Shown: in pieces, positions 29,130-37,514 of the stretch | How positions within the stretch are numbered: position 1 is the first letter of the stretch | Layout of the letters: every line of letters begins with the position of its first letter | Assembly (NCBI RefSeq): GCF_000023105.1 | Contig: NC_012669.1 | Location: 3,349,025 to 3,413,024 of the forward strand | Source: Beutenbergia cavernae DSM 12333 | Lineage (GTDB): Bacteria > Actinomycetota > Actinomycetes > Actinomycetales > Beutenbergiaceae | Direction: 5' to 3' | Length of the DNA stretch: 64,000 nucleotides | The notes under the pieces: model-generated | The model's database searches: none | Told to the model about the DNA's origin: nothing | The model's input: only the letters and a program-made list of their open reading frames with translations | Made by a program: the position numbers and the translations under genes

Positions 29130-29803
29130 GCGCGCGGGCCGACGCCGTCCGCATCGTCCTCGTCGACGACCAGGTGCTGCTCCGCGAGGGCATCGCGACG
29201 ATCCTCGGCGCGCAGCCCGGCCTCGAGGTCGTCGGGCAGGCGGGCTCGGGTGCGGAGGCGCTCGACGTCGTCGCGGGCACACAGCCCGACGTCGTCTGCA
29301 TGGACGTGGAGATGCCCGGGATGGACGGCATCGAGGCGACCCGACGGATCGTCGCCGACCCCCGCTCCCACGCACGTGTGCTCGTGCTCACCACGTTCAA
29401 CCGCGACGACTACCTGCACGCGGCCCTGGCCGCCGGCGCCAGCGGGTTCCTGCTCAAGACGTCCCGCCCGGACCAGCTCGCGGCGGCCGTCCGGTCGGTC
29501 GCCGCGGGAGACGCGCTCCTCTCGCCCGAGGTGACCCGCGCCGTCATCGAACGCGCTGTCGCCCGCGAAGCCGGACCGCCGCCGGCACCGTCGCCGGCAG
29601 CGCAGGCGCTCACGGAACGTGAGCTGGTCGTCCTGCGCCTGCTCGCCCGCGGGCTCAACAACGACGAGATCGCCGCCGAGCTCGTCGTCGGGCGGGCCAC
29701 GGTGAAGACCCACGTCTCGAACGTGCTCGCCAAGCTCCAGCTGCGGGACCGGGTGCAGGCCGTGGCCTACGCCTACCGGCACGGTCTGGCCGGAGGGGAC
29801 TGA
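29126..29803 (+). CDS. NarL/LuxR-type response regulator
   Basis: 225 residues. Receiver domain IVLVDDQVLLREGIATIL with phospho-acceptor Asp in DVVCMDVEMPGMDG near residue 57, conserved Thr (VLVLTTFN) and Lys (FLLKTSRPDQL). C-terminal LuxR helix-turn-helix LTERELVVLRLLARGLNNDE and VGRATVKTHVSNVLAKLQL. Partner of the overlapping kinase; the ABC exporter 107 bp downstream is the likely target. Confidence 0.94.
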   Translation: MSARADAVRIVLVDDQVLLREGIATILGAQPGLEVVGQAGSGAEALDVVAGTQPDVVCMDVEMPGMDGIEATRRIVADPRSHARVLVLTTFNRDDYLHAALAAGASGFLLKTSRPDQLAAAVRSVAAGDALLSPEVTRAVIERAVAREAGPPPAPSPAAQALTERELVVLRLLARGLNNDEIAAELVVGRATVKTHVSNVLAKLQLRDRVQAVAYAYRHGLAGGD

Positions 29804-29807
29804 GCCG

Positions 29808-29833
29808 CCCTCTCCGCCGCGCGGCGGAGAGGG
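29808..29833. terminator. perfect 26-bp palindrome after response regulator
   Basis: CCCTCTCCGCCGC and its exact complement with no loop bases, 5 bp after the response regulator stop. A GC-rich terminator is the simplest reading; the ABC genes downstream would then need their own promoter. Confidence 0.7.
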
Positions 29834-29910
29834 AAGATCCGTCGCACGCCGGAGGCGCCGCCACGCCGTCGCGCCCTACCGTCGAGGTACCACCCGACGA
29901 GAGGCGAACC

Positions 29911-30828
29911 ATGCTGCGCTTGGACGGCATCGACCGGTCCTTCGGGGACCGGCAGGTGCTCCACGACGTGTCCTTCACCGTCGAACGGGGCTTGCTGACG
30001 GGTTTCGTGGGCGGGAACGGCGCGGGCAAGACGACGACGATGCGGATCATCCTCGGGGTGCTCGCCGCGAACGCGGGGTCGGTGACGCTCGACGGCCGGC
30101 CGCTCGGCGGCGAGCAGCGGCGCACGTTCGGGTACATGCCCGAGGAGCGCGGGCTCTACCCGAAGATGAAGGCCGCGGAACAGCTCACCTACCTCGCCCG
30201 CCTGCACGGGTTCGAGCGGCACGCGGCGGAGGACCAGGCGCGCGCGCTGCTGGACCGGCTCGGCCTGACCGAACGGGCCGACGACCCGCTCGAGTCGCTC
30301 TCGCTGGGAAACCAGCAACGCGTGCAGATCGCCGCGGCGCTCGTGCACGACCCCGCCGTCCTCATCCTCGACGAGCCGTTCTCCGGGCTGGACCCGCTCG
30401 CCGTCGACGTCGTCGTGGCGGTGCTGGCCGAGCATGCCGAGCGCTGCGTCCCCGTGCTGTTCTCCTCGCACCAGCTCGATCTCGTCGAGCGGCTGTGCGA
30501 CCGGCTCGTCATCATCTCGGGCGGACGCATCCGGGCCGCCGGCTCCCGCGACAGCCTGCGCGACCAGTTCTCCGCGAGCCGGTACGAGCTCACCGCGGCG
30601 ACCGACGTCGGTTGGGTCCGAGGCGTGCCCGGGGTCGAGGTCGTCGAGTTCGACGGCGGCTCCGCGCTCTTCGAGGCCGACGACGCCGCAGCCCAGCACG
30701 TGCTGCGCGCTGCCGTCGAGCGGGGTCCCGTCACGTCCTTCACGCCGATCCGGCCCACGCTCGGCGAGATCTTCCGCGACGTCGTCACCGACGAGTCGCC
30801 CGACAGCGATGAGAAGGGTGCCGCATGA
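29911..30828 (+). CDS. ABC transporter ATP-binding protein (NatA-like)
   Basis: 305 residues. Walker A GGNGAGKTTT near 37-46, signature SLGNQQRVQ near 130 (the GNQQ variant of NatA/YhaQ-type transporters), Walker B AVLILDEPFSGLDPLAV near 150, H-loop SSHQLD. The C-terminal ~100 residues form the extension domain ending in the stretch PIRPTLGEIFRDVV. It pairs with the ABC-2 permease that overlaps it by 4 bp. Probably exports sodium, a drug or a peptide; the substrate is unknown. Confidence 0.93.
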   Translation: MLRLDGIDRSFGDRQVLHDVSFTVERGLLTGFVGGNGAGKTTTMRIILGVLAANAGSVTLDGRPLGGEQRRTFGYMPEERGLYPKMKAAEQLTYLARLHGFERHAAEDQARALLDRLGLTERADDPLESLSLGNQQRVQIAAALVHDPAVLILDEPFSGLDPLAVDVVVAVLAEHAERCVPVLFSSHQLDLVERLCDRLVIISGGRIRAAGSRDSLRDQFSASRYELTAATDVGWVRGVPGVEVVEFDGGSALFEADDAAAQHVLRAAVERGPVTSFTPIRPTLGEIFRDVVTDESPDSDEKGAA

Positions 30829-31958
30829 CCACGCAGACCCCCACGCGGGAACGTACAGGCGCCGGGGGGCGCCGCCCCATGTCGTTCGGCGCGGCGTCGC
30901 TGCTCGTCGCCGAGCGGGAGATCACCACGCAGGTGAGGAGCAAGTCGTTCCTCATCTCGACGGCGATCACACTCGTCATCGTGCTCGGCGGCATCATCGT
31001 CTCGAGCCTCATCGGCGGCGGGCCGCAGGACGACACGCGGGTCGCCGTCGTCGCGGGGACCGCTGACGCCGTCTCCTCCGTCGAGGGCATCGAGGCGGTT
31101 CCCGCCGACGACGCCGCGGCGGCCGAGGAGCTCGTCCGGTCGGGCGACGTCGCCGCCGCGCTCGTGCCGGACGCCGAGTCCGAGCTCGGGTTCACCGTGG
31201 TCGCGCTGACCGAGGCGCCGGCCGACGTGCTCTCCGCGCTGTCGGTGACCCCGCCCGTCGAGCTGCTCGAGGAGACGGCGACCAACGACGGCATCCGCTA
31301 CCTCGTGTCGCTGGCGTTCGGGCTCGTCTTCATGATGTCGGCGATCGGCTCCGGCTCGATGATCGCCCAGAACACGGTCCAGGAGAAGCAGACCCGGATC
31401 GTCGAGATCCTGCTCTCCGCCGTGCCGGCGCGCGCGCTGCTCGCGGGGAAGGTGCTCGGCAACAGCGTCGTCGCCGTCGGGCAGACGGCGGCCATCGGCG
31501 CCGTGGCCGCGCTCGGCCTCGTGCTGACGGGCCAGAACGAGCTGCTCGACCTGCTCAGTGCGCCACTCGTGTGGTTCGTCGTGTTCTTCCTGGTCGGCTT
31601 CGTGCTCGTCGCGGCGATCTTCGCCGCCGGGGCGTCGCTCGTGTCGCGGCAGGAGGACATCGGGTCGGTGATGATGCCGGCGATGATGCTCGTGATGATC
31701 CCGTACTTCGTGGTCGTCTTCCTCAACGACAACCCGGTCGCGATGACCATCGCGTCCTACGTGCCGTTCAGCGCGCCGGTCGCGATGCCGGTGCGACTGT
31801 TCCTGGGCGAGGCCGCGTGGTGGGAGCCGCTGCTCTCGCTGGCCGTCCTCGTGGTGACGACGCTCGGCGTCGTCGCCGTCGCCGCCCGGATCTACACGGG
31901 ATCGCTGCTACGGACGGGGCCGAGGGTGTCGGTGCGCGCGGCGCTCGGCCGCGACTGA
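30825..31958 (+). CDS. ABC-2 type permease (NatB-like)
   Basis: 377 residues. One TM helix near 45-65, a large extracellular loop of ~115 residues, then five helices in the C-terminal half (from about residue 160). VQEKQTRIVEILLSAVPARA near 187-206 is the coupling segment characteristic of NatB/YhaP permeases. ATG overlaps the ATPase stop by 4 bp. Forms a homodimer or paired channel with the upstream ATPase; control by the kinase/regulator pair upstream is likely. Confidence 0.92.
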   Translation: MTTQTPTRERTGAGGRRPMSFGAASLLVAEREITTQVRSKSFLISTAITLVIVLGGIIVSSLIGGGPQDDTRVAVVAGTADAVSSVEGIEAVPADDAAAAEELVRSGDVAAALVPDAESELGFTVVALTEAPADVLSALSVTPPVELLEETATNDGIRYLVSLAFGLVFMMSAIGSGSMIAQNTVQEKQTRIVEILLSAVPARALLAGKVLGNSVVAVGQTAAIGAVAALGLVLTGQNELLDLLSAPLVWFVVFFLVGFVLVAAIFAAGASLVSRQEDIGSVMMPAMMLVMIPYFVVVFLNDNPVAMTIASYVPFSAPVAMPVRLFLGEAAWWEPLLSLAVLVVTTLGVVAVAARIYTGSLLRTGPRVSVRAALGRD

Positions 31959-32000
31959 CTCCTGCGGGAGCCGCCGGCACGACGTCCGTCGGCCCGAACG

Positions 32001-32066
32001 CCGTCGAGTGCGTGATGTCTCCCGATCCCGCCCGGCGGGTCGCGCGAGAGGTCACGCACTCGGCGG
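32001..32066. terminator. long hairpin between convergent genes
   Basis: Arms 32001-32032 and 32034-32066 pair over most of their length (about 27 of 33), centred on CCCGCC C GGCGGG. The left arm (CCGTCGAGTGCGTGATGTCT) closely resembles an arm of the hairpin after purH at 10532-10555. Between an ABC permease (+) and a small membrane protein (-). Confidence 0.75.
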
Positions 32067-32071
32067 AGCGC

Positions 32072-32419
32072 TCAGCGCCAGAGGACGGCGATCGCGATGT
32101 TGACGACGGTGAGCCCGGCGATCGAGCCGAGGAGCCCAGCGGTGACCTTCTCGGGCCGGCGGGCGCCGAAGATCACGAGGCCCGTGACGAGCAGCGCGAT
32201 GACGAGCTTGACGCCGATCTTCATGTTGTTCGGGTCGTCGACGGCGTCGCTGGCGGAGGCGATCCCGACCATGAGGATGCCGGTGACGAGAGCCGTGAGG
32301 ATGCCGTGCATGACCCCCGTCGCGATCCGTGGCGGGCGGAAGTTCACGAGCACGCCGCCCAGCGTGATCGCCCATCCGATGAGGTGCAGGACGAGGAGGA
32401 CGTAGTACAGGGTCTGCAT
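32072..32419 (-). CDS. small four-helix membrane protein, unknown function
   Basis: 115 residues with four hydrophobic segments (about 3-23, 36-58, 68-84, 93-113). Starts at ATG MQTLYYVLLVLHLIGWAITL; the HLIGW motif and Gly-rich helix pattern recall small actinobacterial integral membrane proteins of unknown role. No catalytic residues stand out. Divergent from aroQ, convergent with the ABC permease. Confidence 0.7.
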   Translation of the reverse strand: MQTLYYVLLVLHLIGWAITLGGVLVNFRPPRIATGVMHGILTALVTGILMVGIASASDAVDDPNNMKIGVKLVIALLVTGLVIFGARRPEKVTAGLLGSIAGLTVVNIAIAVLWR

Positions 32420-32497
32420 GGCCGTGACGCTACGCCAGGGGGCGCGGCAGCCGCCATTCCGTGCGGCGTCACGGCGGCCGGGCCGTCGGTCTGCCGG

Positions 32498-32541
32498 GCG
32501 ACGGCGAGGGGACGGCGAGGCGACGGCGAGGCGACGGCGAC
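32498..32541. repeat. 4 x 11-bp tandem repeat upstream of aroQ
   Basis: Four copies of GCGACGGCGAG (second copy GGGACGGCGAG, last ends in C), immediately upstream of the aroQ promoter/RBS region. Eleven bp is close to one helical turn, so copy-number change would shift upstream sites on one DNA face. Confidence 0.85.
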
Positions 32542-32573
32542 CGGTACGGTCGGACCCGACGCGAGGAGGAAGC

Positions 32574-33011
32574 GTGCAGCGACGCGACGTGATGGTGCTG
32601 AACGGGCCGAACCTCAACCGGTTGGGTGTGCGGCAGCCGGAGATCTACGGCACCGCGACGCTCGCCGACCTGGCGCGCTTCTGCCGGGAGTGGGGCGACG
32701 CGCTGGGTCTGACGGTGCGCTTCGAGCAGACGAACCACGAGGGGGTCATGGTCGACCTGCTCAACGAGGCGGCCGACGGCGCGCTGCCCGTCGTCCTGAA
32801 CGCGGCGGCCTGGACGCACTACTCGTACGCGATCGCTGACGCGTGCGCTCAGCTGGTCGCGCCGCTCGTCGAGGTGCACCTGTCCGACCCCTCGTCGCGC
32901 CCGGAGGTGTGGCGGCACACGTCGGTCGTGACGCCGTACGCCTCGAGCGTGATCGCGGGTCGCGGCTTCGACGGGTACCGGCTCGCGCTCGAGCACCTCG
33001 CCGGCGCCTGA
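32574..33011 (+). CDS. aroQ: 3-dehydroquinate dehydratase, type II
   Basis: Shikimate pathway step 3, converting 3-dehydroquinate to 3-dehydroshikimate; type II enzymes are dodecamers. 145 residues, normal. Motifs: VLNGPNLNRLGVRQPEIYG (residues 8-26) with the catalytic-loop Arg and Tyr, TNHEGVMVDLLNEA near 51, VLNAAAWTHYSYAI near 73 (substrate Asn) and VEVHLSDPSSRPEVWRHTS near 100 (catalytic His). GTG start with GAGGAGG upstream. Not linked to other aro genes here. Confidence 0.95.
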   Translation: MQRRDVMVLNGPNLNRLGVRQPEIYGTATLADLARFCREWGDALGLTVRFEQTNHEGVMVDLLNEAADGALPVVLNAAAWTHYSYAIADACAQLVAPLVEVHLSDPSSRPEVWRHTSVVTPYASSVIAGRGFDGYRLALEHLAGA

Positions 33012-33087
33012 GGCGGGCAGCGTCGTCGGCCCGCGCGCCACCTCACATGCCGCCCCCGCCGTTCGCCGTCGCTTCCTCCCCCTGGTT

Positions 33088-33160
33088 GAAACGATCCAGT
33101 GGGCTCACGTGGTCGCTTGCGCGCCGTCCAGGCCGCAAATCGCGACGTTTGGATCGATTC
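33088..33160. terminator. two-part inverted repeat between aroQ and response regulator
   Basis: Outer arms GAAACGATCCA (33088-33098) and TGGATCGATTC (33150-33160) pair at 10 of 11; inner arms GTCGCTTGCG and CGCAAATCGCGAC pair with a 3-nt bulge. It occupies the convergent junction and is unusually AT-containing for this DNA. Confidence 0.6.
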
Positions 33161-33165
33161 GCCGC

Positions 33166-33864
33166 CTACAGGAGCCGGCGCTGCGCCGCCCACCGCGTCA
33201 GCTCGTGCCGCGACGACAGCTGCAGCTTCCGCAGCACGGCGGAGACGTGCGTCTCCACGGTCTTGATCGAGATGAACAGCTCGCTCGCCACCTCGCGGTA
33301 CGTGTAGCCGCGGGCGATGAGCCGCATGACCTCGCGCTCCCGGGCGGTCAGCTTGTCGAGCTCGTCGCCGGTCGCGACGTCGCCGCCGATCGCCCCGAAC
33401 GCGTCCAGCACGAACCCCGCGAGCCGAGGCGAGAACACCGCGTCTCCCCCGGCGACGCGCACGACGGCGTCGGACAGGTCCGTCCCGGTGATCGACTTCG
33501 TCACGTACCCGCGCGCGCCGGCGCGGATCACGGCGACCACGTCCTCCGCGGCGTCGGACACCGAGAGTGCGAGGAACCGCACGTCGGGCGCCAGCTCCGC
33601 GCACGCGCGGGCCACCTCGGCCCCGCCCCCGCCGTCGCCGCCGGGGAGATGGACGTCGAGCAGCACCACCGGCGGCCGCAGCGAGCGGACGAGCGCGATC
33701 GCCTCGTCGACCGTCTCGGCCTCCCCCACGATCCGCACCCGCTCGTCGAGGGAGGCGCGCACGCCGGTGCGGAACATGAGGTGGTCGTCCACGAGCACCA
33801 CGTCGACGGGCAGCTGCGCCGGGGCGGCTCCCTCCGTCGGCCCGTGGCCGGTCGGCTCCGTCAT
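33166..33864 (-). CDS. LuxR-type response regulator (partner of PspC kinase)
   Basis: 232 residues. Receiver: VDVVLVDDHLMFRTGVRASL, phospho-Asp in PVVLLDVHLPGGDG near 70, Lys in GYVTKSITGTDL. A Gly-rich insert (GGDGGGGAE) follows the Asp. LuxR HTH: LTAREREVMRLIARGYTYRE and SIKTVETHVSAVLRKLQLSS. Its ATG overlaps the kinase stop by 4 bp. Probable target: the divergent PspC/LiaF-like operon at 35301. Confidence 0.93.
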   Translation of the reverse strand: MTEPTGHGPTEGAAPAQLPVDVVLVDDHLMFRTGVRASLDERVRIVGEAETVDEAIALVRSLRPPVVLLDVHLPGGDGGGGAEVARACAELAPDVRFLALSVSDAAEDVVAVIRAGARGYVTKSITGTDLSDAVVRVAGGDAVFSPRLAGFVLDAFGAIGGDVATGDELDKLTAREREVMRLIARGYTYREVASELFISIKTVETHVSAVLRKLQLSSRHELTRWAAQRRLL

Positions 33865-35162
33865 GTCTCCTCCTCCTGGCGGCCTGCGGCCGTGGCGGTC
33901 GTCGCCGCGGGTCCGGCGCTCCCGTCCCGCGCCGGCGCCGGGACGCGAAGACGCACCTCCGTGCCGGCGTCCGACGATCGTACGGACGCGTCGCCACCAC
34001 GCCGTCGCACCCGGCCGATGATCGACTCCCGCACCCCGAACCGGTCGGACGGGACGGCGTCGAGATCGAAGCCGTCACCGCGGTCACGGACGAACACCTC
34101 GACGTCCTGCGCGCCCACCTCGACATAGAGCGACACGGGCGGGCGGCCGTGCGCGACGGCGTTCACGAGCGCCTCGCGCGTCGCGAGCAGCAGGGCGTGG
34201 GTCGTCTCGTCCGGGATGCAGTCGCCGACAACGACGGTCTCGACGGCGACGGCGCTCCCGTCGGGCGCGGACCGGGTGTCCTCGACGTGCGCGACGACGT
34301 CCGCCACCTCCGCGGCGAGCGACGTGCCGGGGGCCGAGCGGTCGTCGTAGAGCCACGTCCGCAGCTCGCGCTCCTGGGCCCGCGCGAGCCGCGCGACGTC
34401 CGCGTCCGTCGCCCGGGCGCGGATGAGGGCGAGCGTCTGGAGCACGGAGTCGTGCAGGTGGGCGGCGATGTCGGCGCGCTCCGACTCGCGCGCCCGCGCG
34501 GCGCGTTCGTCGCCGAGCTCGCGGACCAGCCGGAGCCACCACGGTGCGAGCACGAGCGCGACACCCGCGAGGACGGCGAGCGCGGCCACGGCCGACTGCA
34601 GCAGCAGCGCCGGGTCGGCCTCCTGGCCGACGAGGAGCAGGACCCCCGCGGCTGCGATGACGAGACCGCCGACGAGGCGCAGCCGGCTGACCCGCGGGCT
34701 GTCCGCCCCCGAGCGCCGCGCGTCGAGCTGGCTCCACGCCAACGCGGTACCGGCCAGCAGCAGGAGGACCGGCACGTACCAGCGGGTCTCCGTGCTCATG
34801 CCGGAGCGCTGCGCCAGGACGACCACCGCGACCGCCAGCAGCCCCAGCGCGATCCCGATGTCGGCCACGCGGATCCGGCGCGGCGGCACGGCGGCGGCGT
34901 CCGGGTCCTGCGGTGGGCGCACGAGGCGGGTCCACGTGCTCGGCCGTTCCCGCGCGAGCGCGTCGGCAGGGTTCCCGGGCGGGATCGTGACCCACCAGAA
35001 GACGTACAGCACGAGGCCCGCACCCCCGAGCAGGCCGAGCGCCACGAACGCCCACCGGACGAGGTCCACGCGGATCCGCAGGTGCACGGAGAGCCCGCGG
35101 GCGACACCACCGATCCACCGGCCCTCATCGGGACGGCGCAGCGGGAGTCGGGCCTCGGTCAT
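33861..35162 (-). CDS. PspC-domain sensor histidine kinase
   Basis: 433 residues. An N-terminal PspC domain (RPDEGRWIGGVARGLSVHL, with an amphipathic and a TM helix, residues 9-65), then about four TM helices, a HisKA_3-type segment IAAHLHDSVLQTLALI near 215-230, and a HATPase domain (LLATREALVNAVAHG, VRDRGDGFD). PspC modules act in envelope-stress sensing, so the kinase probably monitors membrane or cell-wall damage with its overlapping regulator. Start ATG 35162. It faces a second PspC protein across a 138-bp divergent region. Confidence 0.92.
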   Translation of the reverse strand: MTEARLPLRRPDEGRWIGGVARGLSVHLRIRVDLVRWAFVALGLLGGAGLVLYVFWWVTIPPGNPADALARERPSTWTRLVRPPQDPDAAAVPPRRIRVADIGIALGLLAVAVVVLAQRSGMSTETRWYVPVLLLLAGTALAWSQLDARRSGADSPRVSRLRLVGGLVIAAAGVLLLVGQEADPALLLQSAVAALAVLAGVALVLAPWWLRLVRELGDERAARARESERADIAAHLHDSVLQTLALIRARATDADVARLARAQERELRTWLYDDRSAPGTSLAAEVADVVAHVEDTRSAPDGSAVAVETVVVGDCIPDETTHALLLATREALVNAVAHGRPPVSLYVEVGAQDVEVFVRDRGDGFDLDAVPSDRFGVRESIIGRVRRRGGDASVRSSDAGTEVRLRVPAPARDGSAGPAATTATAAGRQEEET

Positions 35163-35300
35163 CCCCCGATCGTGGCACGAGGTGCGAGGCCCGGACCCCG
35201 GGCTCGGGGTCGAACCAGGGTGCGTGCCGGCCGAACTCAGGGGGAGGTTCAGGGTGTCCCCGGATGTCCCGACGGCGCCCCGGAGCGGGACGATCGTGGC

Positions 35301-36794
35301 ATGAGCACGAACCTGCCCCCCGACCCGCCGACCGACCCTGCCGCGCCCGGCGTCCCACCGGCCGCCACCAGCGCCACCGGCCCCGCCACCGGCTTCTTCG
35401 ACGCCGTGCGCCGGGTGGGCGTCACGCGCTCGGAGGATCGCTGGATCGGCGGCGTCGGCGGGGGGCTCGCCGACCGGTTCGGCGTCGACCCCCTGCTCGT
35501 CCGGGGGATCTTCGCCGTCAGCGTGCTCTTCGGAGGCCTCGGGCTCGTCCTCTACGGCGTCGCCTGGGCGCTGCTCCCGGAGCGCCGCGACGGCCGCATC
35601 CATCTGCAGGAGACCCTGCGCGGCACGTTCGACGTCGCGATCCTCGGTGCGCTGGCCTTCGTGGTCGTCGGCCTGAGCGTCGGCAACCGGTGGGTGTGGT
35701 GGTGGACGCCGCCGGGCTTCGGCTGGGTGTGGACGCTCGGCTGGATCGCTACCGTCGCCGTCGCGATCGTGCTCCTGGTCGCCCTCGTGAGCGGCCGACG
35801 CCGGGATGGCGGTGGCGGTGGCGGCACGCAGGTGCCGACGCCGCCCGCCGGACCGAGCCCGTGGGCCGGCGCCGGTCCGGCGCCGTCGAGCTCGTCGCCC
35901 GCCACGGGCCAGCCCCCGCTGGGCGGGACGACCTCGCCCGTGCCGCCGCCTGCGCCCGCCGGGCCGGAGCGCACCTCGGCCGCGTTCGCCGCGCCGACGT
36001 CCGCGGCCTCCGGCTCCCCGGCGCCGCAGGTCTCGTACCCGGTCCCGGGTGCCGGCCGGACGCCGCAGCCGCCCCGGCCGCCGCAACCGCCCCGACCCCC
36101 GCGCCCCCCGCGGCCCCCGCGACCACCCCGCCCGCGTCCTCTGGGACCCGGATCGACGACGGTGGGTGTCGTCGTCGCCCTGGCGGTCCTCGCCACCGCC
36201 GCCCTGCTCGTGGCCGACCGCATGAACGTGCTCGACGGCCGCGTGGTGCCCCTGGCCGTGGCCGCCGCGGTCGTCCTGATCGGCGCCGGGATCGTCGTGT
36301 CGGGCTTGCGCGGCCGGACGAGCGGAGTGCTCGGCTTCCTCGCGATCGTCGGCATCCTGCTCGGGTTCCCGGTGGCGTACAGCACCCACCGCCCGTGGTC
36401 CTGGGCGGACGCCGAGGGGCACGTGGCGGGCACCACCGACGTGACCTGGACGTCGCGGGACCAGGCCGCGGACGGATTCTGGCTGGGCGTCGGGTCTGCC
36501 CGGCTCGACCTGAGCGAGATCGAGCTCACGACCACCCCGCTCGACGTCCCGATCCGGGTCGCTGCCGGCGACGTCACCATCGTCGTCCCGCCGGACGCCG
36601 CCGTGCGTGCGGAGGTCACCACCGCCGACTCGACAGTCCTCTGGGCCGTCGACGACGACGTCGATCGCGTCAGCGACGTCACCGGCACCCGGCACTTCGT
36701 CAGCGACGAGGTCGCTGACGGTACGCCCGCCGAGCTGGTCCTGACGGTCGACGTCGGGGCCGGCAACGTCACGATCACAGAGGAGGACCGATGA
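35301..36794 (+). CDS. PspC / LiaF-like envelope-stress membrane protein
   Basis: 497 residues: PspC domain (DRWIGGVGGGLADRFGVDP near 49-67) with its TM helix; two further helices near 115-160; a ~125-residue Pro/Gly/Ser-rich linker with PPRPPRP repeats near 255-275; three or four TM helices (about 290-365); and a C-terminal beta-rich domain (residues ~385-497, LDLSEIELTTTPLDVPIRVA, GDVTIVVPPDAAVRAEV) resembling the LiaF C-terminal (cell-wall-active antibiotic response) fold. It probably works with the divergent PspC kinase. The next gene overlaps by 4 bp. Confidence 0.85.
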   Translation: MSTNLPPDPPTDPAAPGVPPAATSATGPATGFFDAVRRVGVTRSEDRWIGGVGGGLADRFGVDPLLVRGIFAVSVLFGGLGLVLYGVAWALLPERRDGRIHLQETLRGTFDVAILGALAFVVVGLSVGNRWVWWWTPPGFGWVWTLGWIATVAVAIVLLVALVSGRRRDGGGGGGTQVPTPPAGPSPWAGAGPAPSSSSPATGQPPLGGTTSPVPPPAPAGPERTSAAFAAPTSAASGSPAPQVSYPVPGAGRTPQPPRPPQPPRPPRPPRPPRPPRPRPLGPGSTTVGVVVALAVLATAALLVADRMNVLDGRVVPLAVAAAVVLIGAGIVVSGLRGRTSGVLGFLAIVGILLGFPVAYSTHRPWSWADAEGHVAGTTDVTWTSRDQAADGFWLGVGSARLDLSEIELTTTPLDVPIRVAAGDVTIVVPPDAAVRAEVTTADSTVLWAVDDDVDRVSDVTGTRHFVSDEVADGTPAELVLTVDVGAGNVTITEEDR

Positions 36795-37381
36795 GCAGCG
36801 ACGACCGCACCCCGCCGGCCGACGAGGCGAACGAGGCGAACGAGCTGAACGAGGCGAATGACGAGCGCGCGACGGCGGCGGAGCCTGCGGCGGGGCACGA
36901 GCTCGCGCCCGAGGAGCCCACCGACGTCCTGCTGCCCACGCCTGAGCCCTACCCGCAGCCCTACTCGGAGCCCGAGCGGCCTCCGGAGCCGGAGCCGGAG
37001 GCAGGGAGCGAGCCGATCTTCCCGACAACCCCGACGCCCGTGGAGCCGACGGCGTGGGATGTGCCGCCCACGGGCGAGGCGACACCGTCGACACCCCCGG
37101 TCCGTGACGAGCCGGTCGTCATCACGCCCCCCGTCGCGCCGGTGCTCCGGTCGCGGGGTCCGCGCCCCGGGACCGTCGTGTGGGGCCTCGTCATCATGGC
37201 GGTGGGGATCGTGCTGATCGCGATCGCCTCCGGCGCGCGGATCGACCTGCAGCTCACCTTCATCGTGCTGCTGACCGGCGCAGGGCTCGCGCTCCTGATC
37301 GGCGCGCTGCTCGCCGGCCGACGCCGCGGCGCAAGCCGGGACGACGCGTCCGGTCCGCGGGTCACCGTCACTCGCGACTGA
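36791..37381 (+). CDS. acidic proline-rich two-helix membrane protein
   Basis: 196 residues. Acidic N-terminus with NEANE/LNEAN repeats, then a Pro/Glu-rich segment to about 120, two TM helices (about 129-148 and 154-175), and a short basic tail. No recognisable family. ATG overlaps the upstream PspC/LiaF-like gene (ATGA), so it likely serves in the same envelope-stress system. Confidence 0.75.
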   Translation: MSSDDRTPPADEANEANELNEANDERATAAEPAAGHELAPEEPTDVLLPTPEPYPQPYSEPERPPEPEPEAGSEPIFPTTPTPVEPTAWDVPPTGEATPSTPPVRDEPVVITPPVAPVLRSRGPRPGTVVWGLVIMAVGIVLIAIASGARIDLQLTFIVLLTGAGLALLIGALLAGRRRGASRDDASGPRVTVTRD

Positions 37382-37401
37382 CCCCGACTCCACCTTTCGC
37401 G

Positions 37402-37465
37402 ACTCAGACCCCTGCGGCCGAGTCAGACCCTCGGGAGGGTCTGACTCGGCCGCACGGGTCTGAGT
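37402..37465. terminator. 31-bp-stem palindrome at convergent junction
   Basis: Arms of 31 nt (37402-37432, 37435-37465) with a GG loop and a single mismatch. Each arm contains the word ACTCAGACCC/GAGTCAGACCC twice, so the element is two direct plus two inverted copies of a ~16-nt unit, the same architecture as the icd-mdh element at 6037-6116 but with different sequence. Confidence 0.85.
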
Positions 37466-37514
37466 GAACGGGGCGGCGGCCCAGGTGTGGCCAGCGGGCG
37501 CGGGCCGGCCGGGC

